Below, in pieces: positions 18,181 to 28,030 of a stretch of 64,000 nt of DNA (its first letter is position 1; each line of letters starts with the position of its first letter). Source of the stretch: Chloroflexota bacterium (lineage in GTDB: Bacteria > Chloroflexota > Anaerolineae > Promineifilales > Promineifilaceae); contig JAJRVV010000102.1 in the NCBI GenBank assembly GCA_024277135.1, positions 22,885 to 86,884 on the forward strand, in the 5' to 3' direction. A program made the position numbers and the translations under genes. The notes under the pieces were generated by a model. The model was not told where the DNA came from, made no database searches, and worked only from the letters and a program-made list of their open reading frames with translations.

Positions 18181-18219
18181 TAATTCATCCTTTCGGAACC
18201 AGTCAACTGCGGATCACGG

Positions 18220-21200
18220 CTACTGTCTCAGAACAACCGGCAGGTAAACCGTGTAGGCGCCAGGCTCCGCACTGGGCAAGCCCACATCGTCTGTCGGGTC
18301 TTCGCCAGGAACCAGCATCGGTTGGCCCCGCGCCCGGCCGCTGGGGCGAGCAATGAGCAAGGGCGTCGTCGTCGAGACGGTGGGGATTACTTCTAATGTG
18401 TAGAGGGAAAGGGTGGCAAAGCCCTCGACTTCAATCTGGTAGACGCCGTCCATCGCCGCCGTAAACGACACTTCATCCACTGTGCTGGCCAAAGAATCGT
18501 TGTAGCTACTGCCCGCCGACGTGCTGTCCGGGTTCCACACATACAGATCGGCGTCGCCGGCAAGGGAGGTCAGACGCACCCGCAACCCGTCGCCCGCATT
18601 CAAGCGAACGCGATAGATATATACCTGCCCCTCAACGATCTCCGCCTGATCCGGCATGTAGTTTATCAGCTGACTGCCGGGCGTCGGCGACACATTGCCG
18701 GCGCCGTCCGCCACCCACGCTTTGATATAATGTGCGCCGGGCGACGGCCGTAACTGCCACAGATAATCCACACTCGCCTGAGCATACGGCAGCCAATCAC
18801 TCACCTGCACCGGAACCCAATCCTTGATACTCTGCACAAACTCAAATTCCACATAGATGACGCCAATCACATCACTGGCGGGCTGCAAACTGCGCAAAGC
18901 CGAGTCAACCGCGCTGATATTCAACGCCACCTGCCGATCATTGGTTGTTTGAGCGCCGCCATTCACCGTAAAACTGATCACCGAAGGCGGCGTCGTGTCC
19001 GGCAGCGATGGCAACACCGTCACCGTGCGCGTCACCACATTATTCATCTCATTGGTTTCAACCACAGAATCGCCTGAATCAATGACAGCATAAAGCGTGT
19101 AAACGCCGGGCGCGGCCGGCTGCCACGGAACCGGCAGCGTCGAACCTTTATCGCCTGGATCAATCAAGGGAACACTCCCCAGACCAATAAACGCGCCCCC
19201 TGCCTGCGGATCGCCATCCCAGAAAGCCACCTTGACATTGGCCAGGGGCGTTTGGCCGCTGGCCCGGTGAACCCGCAGCCCAATCAACGGCGTCACCGCC
19301 GCGCCGGCGCGAATCGTGGGCGGCTGCGCCCAAAAGTCCAGCGTCTGGGCATACAGATCGTCTAACGACGCCGCATCTACCGATTCATAAGCCATCGGCA
19401 GTTGCGCCGAAGTCTGGTTTGGGTTGACAACTGTGAGCGTGTAAACTCCTGGCGGCGTGTTAATGGGCACAATCGCCCGCAGATGATAGGGAGATAACAA
19501 GGCAATCCCTTGCAATGGAATCACCGTCGGAGCCGCCGCGCCAAACGACCGACCCAAAAACCCGCCAGTTTCCAGCGTGACCGAAATACCCGGCGCAAAG
19601 TTCACGCCATAGATGTCCAGCGTCACCGGCACGTCATTCGGCCCTAACGGCGGCCAACTGTCGAACAGCACTGGCGGCGTCGGTTCTACCACGACAAAGG
19701 CATTGAGCAGCATGTCAGATGCGCCGTCAGGGTTCACCACTTCCAGATCATATATACCCGATGTCATCCCCGAAGGCACAATGGCTTGCAGTTGTTTAGG
19801 GCTGATGAAAGTGATGGATTGCAAGAGTGTGCCGCCCAGACTAAGCACAGCCCCATTTTGGAAGTTAGCGCCTAAAACGGTCACAGACGTTGACTGATCG
19901 TTTGTTCCTGAATCCGGCAGAATCGCAACCAGGAAGACTTGAGCCTGGTCTGTCACCGTCGTTTGCACGCCGCTTATATCGTTCTGTGGGTTTATATCTA
20001 TCTCATTGGCGTCTACCACAGCGTAATTCACAATATCCCGGACGACAGTGGGCGTCACCCACAGAGTGATGGTGATACTCTCACCGGCGATCATGCCGCC
20101 CAAATTGCATATCAAATCTCCGGCATTGGTCAGGTTGCAGTTTTGAGCGCCAAAGAGCGCGTTAGGCAGTACACTGAACGGCAAGGCATCGTACAAGATC
20201 ACCCCCGTCGCCGCATCCGGGCCGTTATTGGTGACGGTCAACGTGTAAACGAGCATCTGGCCGACCTGCACCGGATCGGGGGCGGCGATTTTTTGTACGC
20301 TCATGTCGGCCACACCAGAGGGGTACTGCACCTGGAATTCGCTAAAGGCGGCGTTGTCCTGCCGGAATGGGTCGGCGTCGGAGATGGGGTTGGTACTGGT
20401 GATGACCACCTGGTTCACCAGAATTGAGCCGCTGCGAGCAGTGTCGCTCACCAACGCCGTGATCAGGATTTCATCAAACGCCCCGGCGCCAATCGGCACC
20501 AGGCGGAAGCCCAATTGATTCCCTTGAACCGTGTCCGGTACGATGGGGCAGTTTCCGCACGAAGGCCAGATCGCGGACACAAATTCTAGATCGTCCGGCA
20601 AGGTGTCGGTGATCCAGACATCGCCCATTGTGCCCCACCACCATTCGTTGCCGCCTTCACGATTACTCCAATGGACATTAAAGGTGATGAGTTCGCCGGG
20701 CAGCGGGATACCGGCCACAAATTCTTTACTCACGGCCAAATCCGGGCCGGTTCCTAGAATGAAACTATCCAGATTGTCAAGAGGGGTGGGGTCGCCAGAC
20801 GGCCGCATCACACGCACATAATTATCAAACACCAAACCAGCGGCCAATGGGCCAGAACCGGGCACTTCGGCAGTGAAGTCGAACCGGGCCGCTTCGCCGG
20901 GATACAAGGCATCAAACGTAACCGTCAATTGATTGCTGGCCGCGAGATCGGCCCATGACCAGAAGAAAGGCCAATCGCTGTTCACGCCGCCCAGCAACAC
21001 CATCGAGGCCGGATACGTATCCGTCACCACCACGTTGTTGACGGGCGCATCGCCCACATTCTCGACGAAAACGTTATACCAGACGGCCCGCGTTCCTGGG
21101 CCGTTATCCACCCAACCGCCTTCTTTGCGGACACGCAAGTTCGGCCCCGGCGGGTAAACCTGCTCCACCCACACAGCCACATTGTCATCATAAGTTACTT

Positions 21201-24200
21201 CGCCGGTCAGCGGCACAACTTCAGCGGTGTTGGTCAGCGCCGTCCCCGGCGCGGTCGAATTATTGATCCCTAACTGCACATCCAACGCAGCGCCGGCGCC
21301 GGCGTCCAATGCGCCCACATCCCACACCACAAAACCCGTCCCGGAAATGACGGGCACAGCTTGCACCGGCCCGGTATCCGTTTGCAGCCAGGCGTCCTGG
21401 AATGTGGTACCCATGGGCAGGGTGTCCGTCACCCAAACCGGGGCCGCCACCGGGATGTTGCCGCTGTTGGCCACACTGATGTTGTAATTGATCACGCCGC
21501 CTGGAACCAGATCGCCGCCATTCCATTGCTTTTTCACGTCGAGGTTGAGACGAGGAACGCCTGCATTCAACACCAGGGTCGTTTGGTTATCGCCGGCGTC
21601 CAGATCGTTGCTGGATGTGATGACGGCCGTATTCGTGATCGGCGTTCCCGGAGTGATGACCGGAGACAGCGTCACCTGCACAAAAATCGTCCAACACGTA
21701 CCCGCATCCACCGTGGGTCGGGTCACGACCAATTGGTTCGGCCCGCTGGACAGTTCCGACCAGCCAGGGATATTGGCCCACCAAGCAACCAGCGTTGTTT
21801 CGGCGGGCAGCGTATCGGTCAACGTCACCGGCGCGCTGCCTGTGGCTCCGTAGTTGCAGGCATCCACCGTGTACACAAAATCGTACCCAGGCGCCGGGTC
21901 TGGCGTCCACGACCCTTTGGTCACGTAAACATGGGTGTCGTTGGCGATGGTCATGGTCGTCCAATCTACTGTATTGTCCCCAGGATTGGGGTCTACTTCA
22001 TTGGAACTGATGACGGCCGTATTCGTCAACACCGTCCCCGGCGCTACCCCGGCCGACACATCCACAAACACGTCAAAGAACCCATTCTCGCCCGGTGAAA
22101 GCGAACCCATATCCCAAGAAACCACATTGCCAGCCACCGTTGATGGTACGCCGGTTGTGTCAGTGATATATGTCATATCGGCCGGTAAAACATCGGTGAT
22201 GAGGACATTATTGGCAATAGCGCCACCGTTATTTGCATACGTCACATTGTAGCTGTAACCGCCGCCAGCCGTGGGCTGACCCGCGCTGGTTTTACCCACC
22301 ACCAAATCAGGGGCCGCTTCCACAAAGACATTGTAAACGATGTCCCCATCCGGCTCGAAGTAAGCGACGCCTACCTCCTGGCCGGGCTTTATGTCCCACT
22401 CTGTGAATGGATCCCAACTGCAATTGTAGGCAGCGACGCCATCCGGCAAAACCGTACCCGTCCGGGACGGAGCGCCGCCAGGCGACCCCCATGCCTGACA
22501 TTCGATATTCAACAGCGATGGCATCCACCAGGGGGCAGAGATAGCGCCGCTGATGCTGTCTGTGGCTGAATCCACCGCGCCGCTGATTGCGCCGATTTGA
22601 ACGGCAGCCGTCTGGCCGGTATCCAGCCGGGCAAACACCCAATCACCAGACTGAATATCGGGTCGAATGCCGAAATCCCAACCCGGCCAATCGGTGCTAA
22701 AGCCAGTATCGCCGCCCCACCAGGGCACAGGTCCGGTGGTGAGTACGGCCGTCGCCTTAATCGTCACCGAACTGCTATCCGTCACCGTAATCCAGACCGT
22801 ATGCCCCGGCTCGTACCGCCCCTCAACCCAATCATGTCCGTAATTCACGCCCAACAAAAAGTCGAGCGCCCGGTATGGTTTATGGAATGTCACGGCGGCC
22901 GCGTTAATCACAGTCTGGTAGCGCACCTCGCCATCGCCGCCCGGCGGAATGTCGGTGAAATTAGCCAGAAAATTACCGGCGCTATCTGTGGTGGTGTTGA
23001 CAATCTCGCCGCTGTTCGCTAATTCAACCGCCACCGGCTCCGCATTTAAATTATCAATCCGGCCCCAAACCTGGTCAGTCGTGGAACTGGCCGTCGCCGT
23101 AAAGGGCGTGGGAATGGTAATAATCACCGGCTGAATCCCGGCCCCGGCCGTCACCGTCACCACATCCCCCGGCAGGAAGGGCTGCGGGAATGTCCAATCA
23201 AAATAGCCGGAGAACGGGAATACCGTTTGTGTGTATGCGGTGGTGATGGACACCGGATCAATCGTTGTATCGCCATAAATATGACCGCTGTCCACATCAA
23301 TATCCACCCAATTTATCTCCAACCCAGAAGTGGCTACATCTACAAACACATTATCCGACAGATCGATATCCGCCCCGCCGGTAATTTCCACGGTGTTGGT
23401 AAAGGTCTGGAAAGGCAAGCCGATCAGACCGGGATCTAAATCCACATCAAAACGCGCGTAAGCGAAATCCCCCGGCGCCAAATTGGGGAAATTCCAACTG
23501 ACGATATTGCCTGAAGAGAAGAATCCAGGCGGCGTGATACTGCCCCAAACCGGCTCAAATTCTTGAAAACCGGTGGCGGTAGTCGAGATCGGCAGCGTAT
23601 CCGTCACCAGTACGTTTGTGCTTGAAACAGTTCCTATGTTTTTGACGGCGATCTCATACCGCAGTTGGCTGTTGCCCATCCACTGACCTTGCTTGGTAAC
23701 TTTCAAATTAGGGCCGGGTGGATTGAGCCACAGGGAAACACAGGCCGTATTGTCAACAGGGGTCACATCCGTCGCCAGATTGGCAATGTCTATGCAATTG
23801 GTAACTGGCACGGTCAAGCTGGCAGTGTTGGTGATGTTCATGTCTATATGGAACCAGGCGGCTTCGCCCGGCTGCAGCACGCCCAAATTCCAAACCAACT
23901 GGTTGCCCAGGACGGCTGGCGGCGGGAATGGGTCGTTTTGCTGCGGCTGGCCGCCGCCCCAAAACGCGCCGGCATAACTCAGTTCGGGCGGGAGGGTGTC
24001 GGTAATGATGACGGGCACGGCCGTATTGCCATTGTTGGCGTAATTGACAAAGTAGTTGATCCAACCGCCGGGGACAGGCACGGCCGTATGCGCCGATTTA
24101 TTGATCCACACGTCTTCACGCGGTGGCGAGACGACGGCCGTGCTATCCTCAAATAAATTATTGCTGAGATCAACGTCCCCCGGCGCGTCAATTTCCACTC

Positions 24201-25098
24201 GATTCACCAGCGCCGTCCCCACCGCCGCCGCCGGGTCCGCCAGCAGCCGCAAACGAAGCTGACCATTCATTTGCCCCGGCAGCCCGGCCGGCGCATAAAA
24301 CACAACTTCATTCGTCGTCGTCATCACCATCGTCCACAGCCCCGGCCAATCCATCGCCTGCCAGCTAACCAGCGTGGTGGAGAGCGGCAAGGTATCGGTC
24401 AACACTGCCGGGCCAGAAGCGGCGCCGCCCATATTGCTGTAGTTGATGTCGTACACAACCGTTTGACTTGGCGTCGGATCTGCCGGCATCGGCCCCTTAT
24501 TTACCTGCAAATCAACCACGTCAAAATTAACCGGCGCATTGCCCGTACAAACCGAATTGTTCAGGAGATCAGTATCGCCCGGCGTGGTGGAACTGATTCC
24601 TGCGCAATTTATGTCTAGTTGTGACGAGGGGAAACCGGGATCAATGTTAAGCGCCACATAAAAGGTTTCATTCGTGTTCGTCAGCAAAACGCCCAACGTC
24701 CAGGTCACAATGTTGCCCGGCCCTACTACAGGCGATATCCCTAACGAATCATAGGCATAGGTGGTAGACAAGGGCAGGGTATCCGTGAGAATGACGTTGT
24801 CGGCCTGCGCTCCGCCCTGGTTCCCATAATTTATTTGGTAGATGTACACACCGCCGGGAACGGCCGCGCCTGACGTCCCCATCTTTTGCACGTAGATGTC
24901 GTGGGCGGCAGCCACGCGGGCGGCCACGCTCCCGGCGCCTGCTTCGGCCAGAGGTAGAGAGACGGGTTCCGGCTGCCACGTTTCCAATGCTGACAGGGAA
25001 ACAGCTTCGGCAGACGGTACGGAGAAGGCTGTCACCAGGAACAATAAACCAGACAGCGCACCAATGATAACCAAGATTAACAACAATGAACGACGCAT
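18220..25098 (-). CDS. Giant secreted DUF11-repeat protein with IPT/TIG, CARDB and PPC domains
   Basis: A 2292-aa surface protein. Signal peptide about 1-32 (LLLILVIIGALSGLLFLVTAFSVPSAEA). About nine DUF11 (PF01345) repeats of 110-150 aa, each with a VTDTLP/ITDTLP core and a D-x-DxxN-type end, fill about 45-600 and 930-1690. A cysteine-poor region at about 600-930 (HIYGDTTIDP ... YNCSWDPFTEWDIKPGQ) matches nothing I know. IPT/TIG pairs (about 1695-1870), CARDB (about 1880-2010), an Ig-like unit (about 2010-2120) and a PPC domain (about 2130-2230) follow. It ends YTVYLPVVLRQ. It is likely an adhesin or sheath component. GGAGGG precedes the ATG. No catalytic site is visible. Confidence 0.85.
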   Translation of the reverse strand: MRRSLLLILVIIGALSGLLFLVTAFSVPSAEAVSLSALETWQPEPVSLPLAEAGAGSVAARVAAAHDIYVQKMGTSGAAVPGGVYIYQINYGNQGGAQADNVILTDTLPLSTTYAYDSLGISPVVGPGNIVTWTLGVLLTNTNETFYVALNIDPGFPSSQLDINCAGISSTTPGDTDLLNNSVCTGNAPVNFDVVDLQVNKGPMPADPTPSQTVVYDINYSNMGGAASGPAVLTDTLPLSTTLVSWQAMDWPGLWTMVMTTTNEVVFYAPAGLPGQMNGQLRLRLLADPAAAVGTALVNRVEIDAPGDVDLSNNLFEDSTAVVSPPREDVWINKSAHTAVPVPGGWINYFVNYANNGNTAVPVIITDTLPPELSYAGAFWGGGQPQQNDPFPPPAVLGNQLVWNLGVLQPGEAAWFHIDMNITNTASLTVPVTNCIDIANLATDVTPVDNTACVSLWLNPPGPNLKVTKQGQWMGNSQLRYEIAVKNIGTVSSTNVLVTDTLPISTTATGFQEFEPVWGSITPPGFFSSGNIVSWNFPNLAPGDFAYARFDVDLDPGLIGLPFQTFTNTVEITGGADIDLSDNVFVDVATSGLEINWVDIDVDSGHIYGDTTIDPVSITTAYTQTVFPFSGYFDWTFPQPFLPGDVVTVTAGAGIQPVIITIPTPFTATASSTTDQVWGRIDNLNAEPVAVELANSGEIVNTTTDSAGNFLANFTDIPPGGDGEVRYQTVINAAAVTFHKPYRALDFLLGVNYGHDWVEGRYEPGHTVWITVTDSSSVTIKATAVLTTGPVPWWGGDTGFSTDWPGWDFGIRPDIQSGDWVFARLDTGQTAAVQIGAISGAVDSATDSISGAISAPWWMPSLLNIECQAWGSPGGAPSRTGTVLPDGVAAYNCSWDPFTEWDIKPGQEVGVAYFEPDGDIVYNVFVEAAPDLVVGKTSAGQPTAGGGYSYNVTYANNGGAIANNVLITDVLPADMTYITDTTGVPSTVAGNVVSWDMGSLSPGENGFFDVFVDVSAGVAPGTVLTNTAVISSNEVDPNPGDNTVDWTTMTIANDTHVYVTKGSWTPDPAPGYDFVYTVDACNYGATGSAPVTLTDTLPAETTLVAWWANIPGWSELSSGPNQLVVTRPTVDAGTCWTIFVQVTLSPVITPGTPITNTAVITSSNDLDAGDNQTTLVLNAGVPRLNLDVKKQWNGGDLVPGGVINYNISVANSGNIPVAAPVWVTDTLPMGTTFQDAWLQTDTGPVQAVPVISGTGFVVWDVGALDAGAGAALDVQLGINNSTAPGTALTNTAEVVPLTGEVTYDDNVAVWVEQVYPPGPNLRVRKEGGWVDNGPGTRAVWYNVFVENVGDAPVNNVVVTDTYPASMVLLGGVNSDWPFFWSWADLAASNQLTVTFDALYPGEAARFDFTAEVPGSGPLAAGLVFDNYVRVMRPSGDPTPLDNLDSFILGTGPDLAVSKEFVAGIPLPGELITFNVHWSNREGGNEWWWGTMGDVWITDTLPDDLEFVSAIWPSCGNCPIVPDTVQGNQLGFRLVPIGAGAFDEILITALVSDTARSGSILVNQVVITSTNPISDADPFRQDNAAFSEFQVQYPSGVADMSVQKIAAPDPVQVGQMLVYTLTVTNNGPDAATGVILYDALPFSVLPNALFGAQNCNLTNAGDLICNLGGMIAGESITITLWVTPTVVRDIVNYAVVDANEIDINPQNDISGVQTTVTDQAQVFLVAILPDSGTNDQSTSVTVLGANFQNGAVLSLGGTLLQSITFISPKQLQAIVPSGMTSGIYDLEVVNPDGASDMLLNAFVVVEPTPPVLFDSWPPLGPNDVPVTLDIYGVNFAPGISVTLETGGFLGRSFGAAAPTVIPLQGIALLSPYHLRAIVPINTPPGVYTLTVVNPNQTSAQLPMAYESVDAASLDDLYAQTLDFWAQPPTIRAGAAVTPLIGLRVHRASGQTPLANVKVAFWDGDPQAGGAFIGLGSVPLIDPGDKGSTLPVPWQPAAPGVYTLYAVIDSGDSVVETNEMNNVVTRTVTVLPSLPDTTPPSVISFTVNGGAQTTNDRQVALNISAVDSALRSLQPASDVIGVIYVEFEFVQSIKDWVPVQVSDWLPYAQASVDYLWQLRPSPGAHYIKAWVADGAGNVSPTPGSQLINYMPDQAEIVEGQVYIYRVRLNAGDGLRVRLTSLAGDADLYVWNPDSTSAGSSYNDSLASTVDEVSFTAAMDGVYQIEVEGFATLSLYTLEVIPTVSTTTPLLIARPSGRARGQPMLVPGEDPTDDVGLPSAEPGAYTVYLPVVLRQ

Positions 25099-25240
25099 GA
25101 TGACCCTCCAACTATAGACAGAACAGGATGACCACTACCGGCCATGCTACCTCTTTTGCTGACAAATTATTCCGACATCTATAAAGGTAGCATAGTTACA
25201 ACCCAAAAATCAACCGCTAAGAACGTGAAGTTTTTTGGCT

Positions 25241-28030
25241 CTAATGACTTTTAGCCTCTGCTTTTCGATGGGTTCGTCTCCTGTGCTCCCAGCCGATAAA
25301 CATCGCCAAAATCGCCCACGCGATCACGCTGATCGCACGGCCGTACCCAAAACCAGGTGACACAAACGAGAAGGTTATCTCATGCTCACCTGATTCAAGA
25401 ATGATAGCACGAAACAACCCATCTGCTTGATAAACAGGCGACAACTTGCCATCAATGGCGGCCTGCCAACCGGGATAAAAAGCATCGGTGAGCAGCAGCA
25501 CGGCCGTTCCCTCCGTCTCCGCTCGTATCACCACTTTTTCCGGGGAATAGGCCATGATTTGCGCACTGCCAGCCACCGGCTCGCCGGACGGTTCGATGCC
25601 CTGGCCCTGCAAGACGGCCGTGCGCCGGGGGTCGAAGTTGGGCCGCCGCATCTCCGCCAGAACCCGGTCGCCGTCCGGCTGCCACGACCAATCCGACAGC
25701 AAAAAAACGCGGGGCAACACATCCAGGTTTTCGTAAATTTTGACATCGCCGGAATGGATGAGCCGGTACTGTCCCAGCACCAACGGCTGAAACGTATCAT
25801 CTTCCGTATTCACCAACGTAACGCCCTGCACCATGACCGCCTGCCCCTCAGCCGGATGCAGCGCCATTTGTTGGATTTTAACGGGGCGGGGATCAATGAA
25901 AACGCGGATCAAACCATTTTCCATCAGCGTCGGTTCGGCCAACAGCCGCCGCCCATCTTCAAGCAAAATTTCCACATACCCCGGCGCGCCATCCGCCACC
26001 AGCCAGACGCGATTGGCGGCGAACGGGGGCATATACCCCACGCTTACCGGCCGCGTCAGCGTCACCGGATGCTGCAAATCGAAGAACACCCCATCCTGCC
26101 ACACATCTCCTACCTTGTCAGTGATAAGATAGCGAGCGTTAAACAAGTCCAACCACTTCGCCGCCGGAACCCTCTCCAGATTTTCCCGCAAACGGCCGTC
26201 CGTCGTCTCCTTCCCCTCCCCCAACAACAACGACATGAGGCGGCTGTAATCTCGCAGCGGCAAAATGCCGCCGTCAAATCCATCCACCGCCGTCAGGCCA
26301 AACGCCATTGACAAATTGGGAGCGATGATTTCCTTTTGCTTGATGGCGATGGTGTAATCATACTGCGCCGCTGCGTCCAACACGTCGGCGTAAATGGTAT
26401 CAATTTCTGCCTGGTCGCCGGGGTCAAAAAAGATGTCGGACAGGCTCAAAAAGCGATCTGGCGGCGTATTTGTTTGGGCTTGTAGCCGGGCGATAGACGG
26501 CCGTACATCAAAATACGCTTCCGGGGTGGCGAGTTGGTTGTAAGGCAGCGGTCGGGAAGCCAGGAAAAGCGAAATCAGGGAGAGGAGGATGAGCGGGGAG
26601 CGGGGAGCGGAGAGCGGAGAGCGGAGAATCGCCAGGGCCAGGATGAGTTCAACAATCCAAGCGACGGCCGTTGCCGCCGAGGGATAAGCCGCCGGAGATT
26701 CGGGGGCAACCGGCAAAAAACGAGACAGCGGCACGCTGACCACGCTCCACCCCATCAAAAACAGCAGAAATAACGCGCTTCCCCAAAACCACCCCGGCGA
26801 ATAAATTCGCGGCAACCGCTGCCAAACCAACCTGCGTCGGCTGCGGTCAGTCGGCGCAGGCCGACTTGGCAAATGTAGCCGCAGTTTCAACTGCCGCTGC
26901 CGCACCCCATCCAGCCCCACCCCGGCCAGCAGCGCCATGCCCAACGCATACCACACCAGCCAGCGCGCCGGAACCCGAAACAGGTCAAAGCCGGGCAAAT
27001 GGGCCAGCAGCCAATAAACCGGAGTGAACCGGCCCAGAGCCAGGAGCAGGCCGACGGCCGTCACGCCCAGCAACGGCCGTACCATCCGATTCCGCCGCCA
27101 CTGCCCCGCGCCGATAAACGCCAACAGCACGGCCGTCAGCGGCACAAACGCCACATACTCCGAAAACAAAGATTGACCCACACCCGGCAGCAGCGCCCGC
27201 CCTAGTAGCAGCGGATGCAGCGAAAAGGAGACCACCTCATTCAGCGCCAACCCACCCTGGCGGCTGGAAACCTGCGTCAACTCCCATGTCGGCAGCAGTT
27301 GCACGGCCGTCAACCCCAACGCCAGCGCCCCGCCAGCCAACAACGCCCACACACACCGCCCCAATTTACAATTCACAATTGACAATTCACAATTCACAAT
27401 TAAAAATACGCCCACCCCCACCCCGGTAATAAACGCCGTCTGCGTATGCCCCGCCAAAAGCTGCAAAGCAAACAACACTCCCACCCCCGCCATCCGCTTC
27501 CCGCGCCCCGTGTTCCACTCCCTAGCCCCCAAAACCAGCAAGAACCAGGGCAGCCACGCCATCCCTTGCAGTTGGTTGACATGCTCCACCTGCGCCGTCA
27601 CGTAACCGCCCAGGGCAAACAGCGCCGCCGCCAGCCACGCCGCCTCCCGGCTTAGCCCCAGGACGCGCCGCCCGGCCAGATACGTCCCGGTGGCGGCAAT
27701 CGCCAGATGCAGTAAGATGCTGGCGCTGACGGCATACGGCGGGGGCAGCAGCCGCCAGAGCGGCCAATTGAGCGGGTAAAAAAAACCAACCTGGCTGTTG
27801 GCTAAAAAGGGCGCGCCCATGAACAGATTGGGGTTCCACAAGGGGATACGGCCGCTCCGCAACGCATCCGCCGCCGCCTGCCAGTAGGGGTAAAAATAGA
27901 GAAAGGTGTCTCCCCGCGCCAAAATCAGATTGGTGAAGGCCATTTTGTGGAAGAAGAGCAGGATGGTTCCAACCAAGGCCAGAATGGGCAAAAAACGAAA
28001 AACGAAAAACGAAAAACGTGAAGATTTCAT
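25241..28030 (-). CDS. YfhO-family multi-pass membrane glycosylation protein
   Basis: A 929-aa protein with about 12-13 membrane helices in the first 550 residues and a large extracytoplasmic beta-rich C-terminal half ending in one more helix. Family signatures are RGDTFLYFYPYW and GRIPLWNPNLFMGAPFLANSQVGFFYPLN (residues 38-85). YfhO proteins are GT-C-type enzymes implicated in glycosylating lipoteichoic acid or surface polymers from undecaprenyl-phosphate sugars. It overlaps the GT39-like gene by 4 nt. Its first residues (RFSFFVFRF) and two internal stretches are encoded by heptamer repeats (27991-28019, 27362-27402, 26592-26629), an oddity discussed in the findings. Confidence 0.85.
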   Translation of the reverse strand: MKSSRFSFFVFRFLPILALVGTILLFFHKMAFTNLILARGDTFLYFYPYWQAAADALRSGRIPLWNPNLFMGAPFLANSQVGFFYPLNWPLWRLLPPPYAVSASILLHLAIAATGTYLAGRRVLGLSREAAWLAAALFALGGYVTAQVEHVNQLQGMAWLPWFLLVLGAREWNTGRGKRMAGVGVLFALQLLAGHTQTAFITGVGVGVFLIVNCELSIVNCKLGRCVWALLAGGALALGLTAVQLLPTWELTQVSSRQGGLALNEVVSFSLHPLLLGRALLPGVGQSLFSEYVAFVPLTAVLLAFIGAGQWRRNRMVRPLLGVTAVGLLLALGRFTPVYWLLAHLPGFDLFRVPARWLVWYALGMALLAGVGLDGVRQRQLKLRLHLPSRPAPTDRSRRRLVWQRLPRIYSPGWFWGSALFLLFLMGWSVVSVPLSRFLPVAPESPAAYPSAATAVAWIVELILALAILRSPLSAPRSPLILLSLISLFLASRPLPYNQLATPEAYFDVRPSIARLQAQTNTPPDRFLSLSDIFFDPGDQAEIDTIYADVLDAAAQYDYTIAIKQKEIIAPNLSMAFGLTAVDGFDGGILPLRDYSRLMSLLLGEGKETTDGRLRENLERVPAAKWLDLFNARYLITDKVGDVWQDGVFFDLQHPVTLTRPVSVGYMPPFAANRVWLVADGAPGYVEILLEDGRRLLAEPTLMENGLIRVFIDPRPVKIQQMALHPAEGQAVMVQGVTLVNTEDDTFQPLVLGQYRLIHSGDVKIYENLDVLPRVFLLSDWSWQPDGDRVLAEMRRPNFDPRRTAVLQGQGIEPSGEPVAGSAQIMAYSPEKVVIRAETEGTAVLLLTDAFYPGWQAAIDGKLSPVYQADGLFRAIILESGEHEITFSFVSPGFGYGRAISVIAWAILAMFIGWEHRRRTHRKAEAKSH
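26592..26629. repeat. Heptamer repeat (GGAGAGC type) inside the YfhO gene
   Basis: GCGGGGAGCGGGGAGCGGAG continues as AGCGGAGAGCGGAGAATC, a heptad repeat in frame with the YfhO-family gene. On the coding strand it yields LRSPLSAPRSPL within a membrane segment. Confidence 0.7.
27362..27402. repeat. Heptamer repeat (AATTCAC type) inside the YfhO gene
   Basis: CAATTTACAATTCACAATTG is followed by ACAATTCACAATTCACAATT. This is a heptad repeat of AATTCAC/CAATTCA with an AT content far above the flanks. It is translated in frame as the segment around VNCELSIVNCKLG. Confidence 0.8.
27991..28019. repeat. Heptamer repeat (ACGAAAA) at the 5' end of the YfhO gene
   Basis: AAAAAACGAAAAACGAAAAA continues as CGAAAAACG, four units of the heptad ACGAAAA. 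On the coding strand, right after ATGAAATCTTCA, it encodes RFSFFVFRF in the N-terminal signal anchor. Confidence 0.85.
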
